Assembly (NCBI GenBank): GCA_023653785.1
Contig: JAMKCH010078559.1
Location: 32,892 to 96,891, forward strand
Reading direction: 5' to 3'
From: Ophioderma brevispina
Lineage: Eukaryota; Echinodermata; Ophiuroidea; Amphilepidida; Ophiodermatidae
DNA: 64,000 nucleotides
This document shows positions 25,101 to 37,100 of the stretch, one piece after another. Every line of letters starts with the position of its first letter. Position 1 is the stretch's first letter. The notes beneath the pieces were generated by a model, which had not been told where the DNA came from, made no database searches, and saw only the letters and a program-made list of their open reading frames with translations. The position numbers were made by a program, and so were the translations under genes.

Positions 25101-28100
25101 CCAATGGGACCCCTCTACTTGCCAATGCTTTTAAAGGTGTGGTGAAAATGAAGATTTTAATCAATGGTATCGGAAGTTAGAAATTGTCATAACGAATTAC
25201 CCCAATGGTTGCTCCACACAATTTTGAAGCATTCACCAGTCGACTGAAGGAGCTAGGCATTTGCCTACTGGGATCAATTACCTTGGATGTTAAGGCAAAT
25301 TTAGACTTGACTAAAAAATGCCATGTGAGAGTATTTGGGCGGACCACCCAAATGAAAAGATAGAAATTGCACTCATTATAGTCCAAGAATTGAAGGTGAA
25401 CCTTCGAAAGTATGCTTGCGCAGTAGGGAGATGATAATATAGCCTTCACTGGTTGCTTAGATATGTGAACAATTTAAGAGAAGAAAGAAACGCTCGTAGG
25501 TTTACAGGGCTTAGATCCTGTACTTAAGTAGTGAAATGTTTAGGGAACATGGTCTGTAACTGTTGAAAATGCAGTCGATATTTCGTGTTTGGAATTGGCA
25601 CAAAAGATGGCAAGAGGCAACAGCCTTGTGTTTAAAACAGATACAGTAATATGCTTTATTCTGGTAATCATCTGCCAGTCTCCAAGATACATTACAATGT
25701 CAGAGCAATCTGTGGTTTCACAATTATCTCAAATGACATGGAAACTTGACAAATTGACGGACTCATGCAATGATGATAGTGGTCATGTAAATAGTAATCA
25801 CCTCCAGAACAATTAGATCTCTTATACGTGTAGGAAGTTGAGATTCGCCATCTAGGTCACTTCGTTCTCGACAATCTTCGCCATAAAGTATATTCTAGAA
25901 CGTCATTCTAGAGCAGAGATGATAGGTTCTCGAGAAGGGATTATGATCGCCATGATCCAGAAGGGATTGTGATCATTGTGATTCCAGACGGATTTATGAT
26001 GTTCGTGATTCAAAGACTAAAATGTGTAGTTCTGATTATCATGCGTACAGGCCGAAACAGGAGGAAAGGAAAATAAAACCTTTTGCAGACTTGGGTCAAA
26101 AATCACCATCTTATGACCGCTATCGATATAGATCAAAGTCGCCACCTCATGATTATAGTAGATATAAATGTAGGTCTCATTCTTCAGATCATAAACAATC
26201 TGAGAATACGTAGACTCCTCACCCATTTCGTTAGCGGAGTATCAACGTAGACCTAATTCTCCTTACCATACGAAGAGGAATAGATCTCCCTCACCTCATA
26301 GATCACGTGTTTGGGAAAGAGAACTGGCGTGGACGAGGACCACTCCTAGACCAAATTGGAATTTGTAGATCGTGGAGATAGTGGGAGTGGCCGAAAATCT
26401 ACTATTCCACAAAGAAGGTCCACAATCTAGGCCTACTCAATCAAGTCCTATTTCATATACAAAGGTGCCATGGTAACAAAAATGTTTGTGCCTTGATAGA
26501 GAATTCTGGTGCCAAGGTTTCTTTGATTAGTGAGATATTATATAATGACATGGTTGAGTTGATGAAACGGAGAAAATTGTCTACTATACCATCTTCTTTA
26601 CATCAGTTGTAGGGAGCCGTTAGATATTTTAGGGTTCCTAGATTGTCTTTTAGAAGTCTGCTATGCGTGGCAACTCGTTTATGGTCACAGAAAATCACGC
26701 ACCAATTGATTTTAGGGTGGGATTTCTTTGTAGCCAATAACGTTGTTTGGAGTACCTATTCTAATTTGCAAGTGAAGGAATTGTCTGTACCTAGTACCAC
26801 CAATCCAAAGATTGGTACCAATTTTCATGCAAAGCTATGGGTAGTACAACTGTAGAATTCCGCGAATCAGAGAAAAACATACTGTTGAAAGTTACTCAAA
26901 TGACCATATCATATCAGGTGATTACAGCATTTTGGAACCAGAGAAAATAACCAGATCTTTTTGTTTGCGCGTACTTTGACTAGTTCCAAAAATGGATGTA
27001 TTCCAGTCTTGGTAATGAATTCAACCCCAGATGATATTTCTTTGTAAGAAGCTTACACCAATTGGTCAATTTATTCTGCATGGCCAAAGAGGTGTGAAAT
27101 GTATGATGATGTTACTGTCAAGTATACAATAGTGTCAATTTTAGTACACGCGAGAGCGATTTTCCAAACGGTCGCGTTTTTGAGATTTAGATATTCAGAT
27201 TCTGACTTCTCTTAGAGTCAAACGGGAAAAGGTTCCGAATTTATTTTCAGAGTATAAACTTTTCAGGATTTTTATATTTTCGAACATCCAAATGATTAAT
27301 GGAAGTACTAATTGTTGTACCATACCCTTGTACTGGTGATTCCCCTCCAGTAAGACAGCGCGCTTACGAGTCTCTCCTAATTGCATACTGAATTAGAAAA
27401 ACAAATTGTGAATTAATTACGTCAGGATTATTGAACCTTCGACTCTGGTATTTCAGCTCTGCCTTTGTTAGTCAAAAAGAAAACACCTGGTCAATTTGGG
27501 CCTTGTCGTTAGGACTATAGTAAACACCAACCAAATTCTCTAAACTGATTCACATTCCACTTCCAAGAGTTGAGATTCCATAGATGAGGCCTTGCGTGGT
27601 AGTAGTTATTTCGTCCCATAGATCTTGGCAGGCGCATTTTTGAAGTGGAGATGGAGCCACAAAGTAAAAACATATACAGCTTTCTGATGTAGCGGTTGTA
27701 TCAATGGAAAGTGGATTTCGCCCCAGGGTTTGAAAAACTCGAGCCGAACTTTTCAGGACTAATGGAATGTGCTTTAGCGAATGCACTGGACTAGGGTTTG
27801 TGTGTGTACAAGATGACGTGGTAATTTGGAAAGTCTTTTTCGTACGGACAAGATGAGGAATTGCAGGAGGGGTAATTGAGCGTCTGAGAAGTTCTGGTCT
27901 CAAAGCCCCCGTCAGATAAGTGTAAATCTTGCAAGCAAATTGCATTCTTAGGTCATGTTGTGTCCAAAAGAGGAATAAGCCAGACCAATTCCAACATAGA
28001 AAAAGTAGCAAAACTGGCCTCGTTCTACGATATGTATCCTCTTGAGAAGTGGCGTGGTCGACGGGATGTATAGAAAAGTTTATTAGAGATTTATGAAAGA

Positions 28101-31100
28101 TCAGTCAGCCACTTTCTTGACCTCAGTAGAAGGGCGTGGAATTTGAGTGTCAGATGACTGCGAAAGTGCTTTTCAATATCTTCGTCAAGCATTGATTCAA
28201 CCGCCGATTTTTTGTCACATTCCTGATTTTGACTCTCCATTATTATATAGTAGAGGTCTTCGTATGCAATAGGTTCTGTACTTTCTTCAAGAAAGATCGT
28301 ACAACAAGGAAAAGAGTGATCGCGGATGCTAGCCATTCTCTTACTCAATATGAAACGTAAGTGGTCAACTTACGATAGAGAGAGATGTGGGCGATAGTGT
28401 GGGCTGTTCGCCACTTCAAGCATTATTTGCAGAAGTCATTTTCAATTTGTATCCGATCATTAAACCCATGATGACTAAGAAAATTACCATAGACAATGAC
28501 CCTACAGGTCGTCGTGCCAGGTGGGCACTTGAGAGTTAGATGTGATGGATTGGACAATTGTCATAAGAGAGGTTTCAGCACAAAATGCTTGATAGTATGT
28601 CTCGCTGCAAAGGAGCAAAACTTTGGTTTCTAGTATTGAATCATGTGAAGTTGCTTCAACAGAATACAAGCATGTACTATTGCTGGATGGCAACCATTTG
28701 CAAGTGCCTCTGAAAGTGTCTCCATCTGCACTAAAATGTCGCAGAGCAATTTTCTTTGGCCAATGATTGCGATCGATTGAGGCAACTTCAGATGAACGAT
28801 CCTTGTATAGCAGAGTTAAGCTTGGACAAAAGTGGTAATCCACCACCACCTCTTTCTCGTTTTAGTTCAGGTCAACCAGTTTTATTAAAGTTACGCAGGA
28901 GTTTTACAGTACATGGTTTGGCGCAAGGTATACTCTGGAAAAGATATAGAGCAGACGGTAGACCTGTACCTTACAAGCTGTTATACCATCGCCTAATTCA
29001 TGCAGGTTATTAGCCCAGATACAGGGTCCTCCTAGGTTGGTCATTTTGGTGTTGAGAAAACCATGAAAAAGGACAGTCTTCATTTTATTGGCCTTTTGTA
29101 CCGTGACATCAACAACATTGTCAATCGTGCGAGCAATACCAGAAAGCGTAATCCCGTACATAGGCACTGCGCTCCACAAACCCATTTTGTCACAGCCTTT
29201 TGAAATGGTAGCTGCCGACATCGCAGAATTAGGTTTAACCTCCAAAGGCAATAGATATGTATTAGTGGTAACTGACTACTTTACCCAAATATGTCAATTT
29301 ATATCCTCTAAGAAGCAAACGCAAACTGCTAATGCTGTAGCAGAATGCTGTTTTCCAATTACAGTCGTCAACACTCAACTTAGCAAAAATTAAATAGTGA
29401 TCGGAGCTCAGTCGAGCTGATGTCATTTCAAAATTTAGGGTCGGAAATTTGGGTGTACACAAGCTCCATACTAGTCCTGGACATTCAGCTTGTGATGGTC
29501 AAACTGAAAAGATTTAATCGAACAATAAACGTTCGCAATTAGTGAGATGTTTGCAATCTTCCCAGGCGAATGGGACGATTTACTTCCTCAGTTGGAGTTA
29601 GCTTACAACACTTCAGTCCATTCCTCCACCGGTTTCAGTCCATTTTACTTAGCACATGGGCGTGCGTGAGGCTACTTTGCCTGCTAAAGTTATGTTTGGT
29701 CCATATGAGTCATCAATAGATCGACAAGAGAACACGTTGTCTTATGCCACACAAAAGTGAAGGGGAAGCGCAACTGAAAGCGGCTTCCCAGGTTAGTCCG
29801 TAATGCCAAACAAGAAGGCGGCATGCAAACAGAAGAAACAAACCAATATGATAACGTGTGCGATTCCAACCTTATCATGTTGACCAACTTGTTTACTTGA
29901 CTAATCCAAAGTGTGCTCGGAATATAAGTTAGCAACTTAAATGGCTTGGTTCCATTGAGGATTTACAGTATTCAATGATGGATTGAATTATCAAATAGTA
30001 GATCCGTTATCCTTCAGCATTGCCCAAAGTAGTGCATATGAAAGATTGAGCCTCAATACCAATTTCAAATGGGCCGATATGATAGTATACAGAAGCATGA
30101 ACCCCGTGTTGTACCCTGATAATCTGGATACCGTCCTCAGCTTAGCCGATCCTAGCCAGGTTTTCTCGAGCACAGTTGAGAAGACTAAGAAAATAATCGA
30201 TCTAGTCAGAACAGGCAGAATGTTTCACATCTGTTTCTCCCGGGTACTCATTAGGGATAGAAAGTCTTTATCTCATCTACTGCGTCTCCACAAAACCCCT
30301 TTCACCATCCCCAAGAGAAAGCCAGCATTACAAAAAGCCACATTGCAGGACACTGCACGTTTGCAGGAAGGAAATCAATCTCCAGACCTGTCAGTGGAAT
30401 GCCCGAGTTGGTAATGTTTCAAGATTTTGGGGCACAATTGAGCACCTAGCGTCTAATTATTAAAGAATGATGTGGTTACAGTACTTGAAACAAGGATTCA
30501 GAAGTGGATATATCCAGTAATGGTTATCCTAATATTAGTAATTTAGTAAGTGTTACACTGTTTGTCCTTTATTCTTATTCAGTGTGATTTTGTGTCAACA
30601 CCCATAGTTGTTTGTCTTGGTTGTATTTGTGCTTGTTTGACGTTTTATTGTGCTGACGTTTTTGTCAGTGCGACTTGATAGGATTTAAATGATTTGTGTG
30701 AGGGGGTTTATTGATTATGATTTGAAAACACTATCATAATATAACTGTGGTTTCACGTATGAGTTGTATTTAAAATTTTGATGCCAATTTTCGAATAATT
30801 GAGGATTATTGTGATTAGTAACAAATGGTGATTGACTATTTACTCAAGGGATCCCATGAGATGCAAGCAAATACAAAAAATAGTGATTGGGCTAATTAAA
30901 TAGAAAAGGAATTCCTAATTCCTTTGCACATTGAAATATGGTTGGATATGAATTAGTATTTGTTGCTGTAAATAAATATGGCGAAATATTGGTTAAGCGG
31001 TCATTTTATTGCCAGCTCAGAATATGTGGTGGAATGTGAAAGAAAGGTTATGAAATAGTATGTAAGAAATGCACATTTTTTTTTAAACCTTTGTTTTACA

Positions 31101-34100
31101 CAGTGATTTCACTTTAATAGCTTTATTTATGAGTGCCTTTAATAATATTAAATCAAGGGATTTTTGTTTTGCTCACCTATGCTTGTTTAAAGTTTTAAGG
31201 TGAGGACACCTTCTTTTTGAAGGGGGTGCCAATGTGACAGGAAATGATTTCGAGCTGTCGGGATTTTTATTAGGTTGCAATTCGAATTTCTGTGAAATGA
31301 AATAGCAACCCAGTTGCTCAGCTCGCCCCTGATGTTCGAACTATTCAAAGTTCACTCGCATCTGGTTGGGGAGAACCGCGCTGTCGGTGTTGTCTCGATG
31401 TATGATTGTGTTTAGTTGCTCACTTTATATTATTGTTTGGATTTGGAGACGTTAAGTCTGAATAAATATTATGTGCAACAAAAACCAGTTAGCCTTCATG
31501 CCCTTGCGTTATCCTTGAGAATTAAATTACAACTTCATCTTACATGTGAACCCCTTACCTTTTGTTCCAAGAAGAAATTTACCACAAACTGCCACCACTG
31601 TTTTTACAGGAATGTAAACCATCCAAATTGTTTTCAAACTCGGGATGGAAGTGTTTTCAGTAAGGTTCCTTTTCATTATGTGCAATTTTTTCTGCCATTA
31701 TGCCCTTCCGCTACAGCTTGCATTGCTGAAGCTTGAGGGCTTCCCCAGCCAGGCTGTGACAAGGTACATATGGACCCTAACTATGTTTTCATTCAAATGA
31801 TAAAATTCCATGAATCTCCTTTTAAAAAAAATTACCTTTATCCAGAGTGAAATTTCAATGTCCCGATGGGCATGGAGCAGAATGGTACCTGATTGGACTT
31901 CATATACCTGAAAAACAAAAAAAAAAAACACTGAGAGTTTCCTTTGAAGATATTACATCAGTGATCGATATCCAAAACTACTGCAGTTTTAAACTTGCAG
32001 ATCCCCCGGCCGGATGGTAGGAAAGAATTGCACACGTTTCTGGGGAATACAGCAGAAAGTATGAACCTTTAGCCTACAGACCTGTCTGGTCACAGCACAA
32101 ATTACGCAGGTAGAGACTAAGGTCTGTGTGCAAGTGTCGTCTAGCTCGGGTCCGCGGGTCGGATGGTTTACAGGTGGAGGGACAGGATGGACAGACAACA
32201 ATTTTGCTATGACAAAATCCCCCATCCCGTTTGGGCCAGGGGGATTAAAATCAAAACTATGTGAAATTTGCATAAAAGCTATTAAACGGGAAGCGATAAG
32301 TTGAACAACCTTCTACAATATATGTTCTGTGCTAAAATAATTATTGAAAATAATGAAGTGGTTTCATGGAAAAAAAAATTATATTTATATAAAAATTGAA
32401 TAATTTAAAAACATCGGCCTGCTACACACGTTTTGAAATTTGTGCTAGTGTATTATACTCATGGAGACGGCCGGCCCACAGTAGCGTCAAACAACGTTCA
32501 TACCGTTTGAGGCAACATCGTTCAATGCAGAAATCAAGAGGCCGCAGATGATTTGACAGGAAGTGGTCCCATGATTCGGACAAGAAAATTTGCTTAAATT
32601 TGAGGCATGGAATTTGGACTGCCCCAAGTTTACGGTCGTCATTGTCATTGATGTATCATCTATACCCCAAATATAGAATTCAACAGTAAATCCGTTTACA
32701 CTGGAGTTTGCCTCCAATTCCACCAGTGTTAGATGAAAAACAAAGTATAGCTTATAAAACTATTCTTATTCAGTGGGCGTGGTTTCTCATGTTAACAAGA
32801 AATTGATTGGATTAGGTCAAAGCTCCGCCCATCATTACTGGGTAATAGATGGTAGTGCGTGCAGACAATTACCGCGGTGTCGTCTCTCGCGCAAACGCGC
32901 GCGTTTAGACTGCGTCGAGCATTTCGCCGTTGGTAGCAAAGCAATTTAAGCAGCGTGACGATCACGCGAGCGATAACTTTGGTTTTTGATCGAAACATTT
33001 GTTTTCAAGAGGGGGGTGGAATTAATCTTTAAATGAAGAAAAAAGAAGCTGTTAGAATATTTTGACAAATAAATTATGTCATAGAAAGCAAAAATTACAA
33101 CATTTTAAATAAGATGAGAACAAAAGATGAGATTTTTGTTTTGGCCATCTTAGATGGTGTTCCTACGGGATGGGCCTCCAATATTTTATCGTGGTTGCGC
33201 CGGCATACACCACTCACAATTTGGATGCCCATCCATTATGGACACCATCTAAGATGGCCAAACAAAAAATATATCTTGTATTCTCTAATTATACTTCATG
33301 AGTGATGTCTTCGCTTTCGCGCAGCTGCTGTGCATGCGTATCGCGCACGCCGACTTTGTATGCTCGCGATTACAGCTGTGATTTACTGCGATTCGCATGT
33401 TTAAAGCCCGGTTGATACTTGACGCGATTTTTCAGCTGCGAGAAATCGCTGCGATTTTCCCCCAATCCCAGCGATTTCACGCCGACTTTTGCGATTTCTC
33501 TCGCTGTCGTAAGCTGGAAAAAATGTGCCCGCGCACCTCATGGTATTGCCAGTATAGTGCAAGCCTGGTCTCCGTTGCCTAATCATAAGGCTTGTGCGTA
33601 TATTCATGCAATTATTTCCAACTCGCAATTTAGTACCAACGGGTATTATAATAATAATAATAATAAAACTGCACTTATTAAGCGCAATATGCATCGTCGG
33701 AAGCCTCTTTGCGCTTTACAAATAATAAATATTAAAAATAGTAATACACATACATATTATATCAAACAAGGCGGTTCTCGAACCACAAGTCTCGCCTGCT
33801 TTCGCGCATAATTGTAAGACAAAAAGCAGCACACCAGAGTGCAACTGTGCGAGACCAGGGTGTCCCCCAAAAAAGTTGTGCAACCAGATAAACTCCAATT
33901 TCTTAACTAGTTTTACTTCCCACTATTTCATTTGACACCACCATAGGGGTCACAACATTTTCCATTGTGGAGATATTCATCTTGCAAGTTGAAACCCCCC
34001 CACGAGCATAACTAAGATGTTTAGGAGTAGCACCCCTGGTTTTGCATTTATAGTATTCTTTACTTCCTGCTCTTTCATTTGACACCACCCCAGGGGTCAC

Positions 34101-37100
34101 AACATTTTCCATTGTGGAGATATTAATCAAAAAAAAAAAAAAAAAAAAAGTAAGCTGGAAAAAATGTGCCCGCGCACCTCATGGTATTGCCAGTATAGTG
34201 CAAGCCTGGTCTCCGTTGCCTAATCATAAGGCTTGTGCGTATATTCATGCAATTATTTCCAACTCGCAATTTAGTACCAACGGGTATTATAATAATAATA
34301 ATAATAAAACTGCACTTATTAAGCGCAATATGCATCGTCGGAAGCCTCTTTGCGCTTTACAAATAATAAATATTAAAAATAGTAATACACATACATATTA
34401 TATCAAAAAACCACAAATTTATAAGCCCACAATTACTACTCATTGCACTTTTATAAATACATTACATAATATTAAAAATAGTACCAAGAATATAGCGTAA
34501 ACGTAACAAGTGATTTGGATGAAGTGATTTTAGCATTTTTATTATTTCAAGAATAGGTTGGCCCGCAGTTTGCCGCGAAAATATCACATGTTGTGGGTAA
34601 AATATTGCATAGAAATTTCATTTGCTATGCAAGATGGTTCCTCCTCGTGCTAGATCCTATGCTTTGACGGTGGATAATATGTTTCTTATCATTTTGTTGC
34701 TTTTGCTTCAACGGCCATTCTCAACTAAAATAGGAAATATCTTAAGTCCGATACGACATAGGCCTTTAGGCCTAAAATATAATAAAAAACTATAATAATA
34801 AGCTTCTTACCTCAAAATTTAGTAGGTGGAGGATATCGCCTCCCACGAATTCTTTTTCTTTATAATGATATCCTTGTAGTCGGATCTTTTGGTCATATAG
34901 TGGTGAGGGTATTTTGCCACCTCCTCTATTAATTAGCGCCTCTATTTTATCGTCACTCAGATTCGCTATGATGCATGTGCATTTTTACCAAATTGGATTT
35001 GGGGGATGTTGACCTTGGACTGCACTCACGTGGGCCAAATGAAGACTTCCGATTGGATGAATGTAAAAAAATCGTCAGCGAGAATCGCAAAAGTTAAATT
35101 CATTTTAACTTCAGCGATTCCCGCTGAACTCGTCTCGCTGTCCCGCGGGCGAGAAAAAATCTGGAATCGCCGGCGGGTCTCGCAGACTTGCGCGATAAAT
35201 CGCTGACCTTCGCGAGACAAAAATCGCTGCGATTTCACACAGCTGAAAAATCGCGTCAAGTAACAACCGGCCTAAAACTGCGTGAAAGCTATGACATCAC
35301 TCTTAGTTCAGGCCGAATGAAGTATACACATTTAACATTACTTGTGTCACCTTTTATATTACAATGCTAAACATGTGCCATAAAATACTCGACTGGAGCC
35401 AAACAACACACGAGAAATCCCCCCCCCCCCCCCATGAGAAATTGCACATAGGTAGCTACTACTGCCCTCCATCACTTCCTGAATTGACACAGAGAGTCTT
35501 AGGCTTCATCTAAATAGGGCTGAATTGCTTCTTCCAATGAGACTCCCCAGCTTAAAGGTGCAACAAGAGATTTTGAGGCACCAAATATTGTGTCATAATA
35601 GTATTTCATTTATTAGACACTTAATAGATTTCTTATAGGCTACAGAAATGTCTTAAAACAGAGAAAAATGGTGATTTTGATTTGCTTATATCTCCATACA
35701 AAACATAGCCTGAATTTTTGTCTTTGCTCCTATACGAAATTAGAATTTCCCATTTCTGTACTAAAGAAACATTTCACAGCTTATACCTTTCAGATGGGGA
35801 TATTTTTGATGGAAAGCTTTACATCAGGGCAAAATCAGTACTTTTGATTTTTTAGGGACACCTGATATGTGAAATCTCTCGTTGCACCTTTAAACCACAG
35901 GAACCAACATAAACACCGTTTTTTCAGGAAAACTATTGAAACATATTTAAATATTGACATTAACGCCTGATCAGTACCTACCTCTAGATTTCATGCCAAT
36001 GTAACGATTCTCCACAATATCAATACGTCCTATTCCATGTTTGCTGTAGAAAAAAATTAAAAACTGGACTTTACTGCCAACTCAAAAATTATCTGACAAA
36101 ACCTTATCAAAGCTAGCTCCTTATGTGATGTCACCTGAAAACAGTTCAAAAGTAGTTGGTACTACCTAACAACCAGATTCTTCCCCCTTTTATGTCAACC
36201 TGAAAACAGTTCAAAAGTAGTTGGTACTACCTAACAACCAGATTCTTCCCCCTTTTATGTCAACCTGAAAACAGTTCAAAAGTAGTTGGTACTACCTAAC
36301 AACCAGATTCTTCCCCCTTTTATGTCAACCTGAAAACAGTTCAAAAGTAGTTGGTACTACCTACAAAACCAGATCCTTCCCCCTGATTTGGTGCGTCCTT
36401 TACTTTGATTCCAGAATCCCTGGATCAAATTTTAAATATGCCCCACGCTACCGCCAATCTGCAACAAAACAATGGATAAGGGAATACATGGACGAAGTAC
36501 TGAATTATGCACATATTTTGACACAAATACAGCACGCAATAAAAGGTACTCCTACTCTTCCAATGTTGACTACAGAGTAAAAGGGGGTAGACTTCAGACG
36601 GTTAAGAATCCAGCTGTGTAACTTAGATTTAAGAATAGATGCAGTGTTACTATTCTTGGACATCTTTTCTCTAAAAGCTTATTTAAATGTAAACACAAAA
36701 GTCAAACAAACCATAAAAACACTATAATTAGTTTACTGATCACAATGATCCCAGGATGACGTTTATAACTTTTTTGTCTTGAAATCGCAAAAAATGATGA
36801 TTGCACCTTTGTTCTGATAAAAAGAAATGGTAAATCATGTAAAAATTATTTATTATGCTTTTGTTTCCTGAAATTACAAATTCCTGAAAACATTCATTGC
36901 TGAGAATTTTCCACACACTGTAACGATGTTTGACGACAGCGCTGTTAGATGAAGTGGGACAAAAACCAATCACAGCACATTAGTTTGTGCACGAACCGCT
37001 GCCCAAGGTCTGCTTTTCCAACCAGTATCGCCATTTAGCCCCAGCTCTAAATCAAGATAGAAACACTTCCAAACAGCACTCATCAATAATCATTTTAACC

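Larger units (their letters stand above)
23315..31544 (+). mobile_element. Ty3/gypsy LTR retrotransposon, degenerate, ~8.2 kb
   Basis: Two related ~300-bp LTRs enclose remnants in the gypsy order gag, protease, reverse transcriptase, RNase H, integrase, all on the plus strand. The integrase after RNase H places it in Ty3/gypsy rather than copia. All coding parts have many frame changes and several stops, so the copy is inactive. It lies antisense within the ASS1 intron between exons E and F, and its 3' end is only about 290 bp from exon E. LTR-to-LTR differences are mostly short indels. Confidence 0.9.
33405..35273. mobile_element. TIR element (GCGATTTTTCAGCTG ends), interrupted by other repeats
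   Basis: Left arm AGCCCGGTTGATACTTGACG (then CGATTTTTCAGCTG) is inverted at the right as CAGCTGAAAAATCGCG and TCAAGTAACAACCGGCCT. Further inverted words CGATTTCTCTCGCTGTC/GACGAG-type GCGAGA lie inside. Between about 33509 and 35050 the interior is replaced by unrelated repeats, including the 258-bp duplication. TTAA precedes the left end and AAAA follows the right end. Confidence 0.7.

Noticed and set aside
27550..28011. 153-codon open frame on the minus strand
   Set aside because: It lies antisense to clear gypsy reverse transcriptase blocks and has no domain of its own.
33419..33811. 130-codon plus-strand frame, also present at 34114
   Set aside because: It spans the identical 258-bp non-coding duplication and a trinucleotide run; both strands are open.
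36133..36392. CRISPR-like direct repeats
   Set aside because: The units are contiguous with no unique spacers, in a eukaryotic intron; it is a minisatellite.
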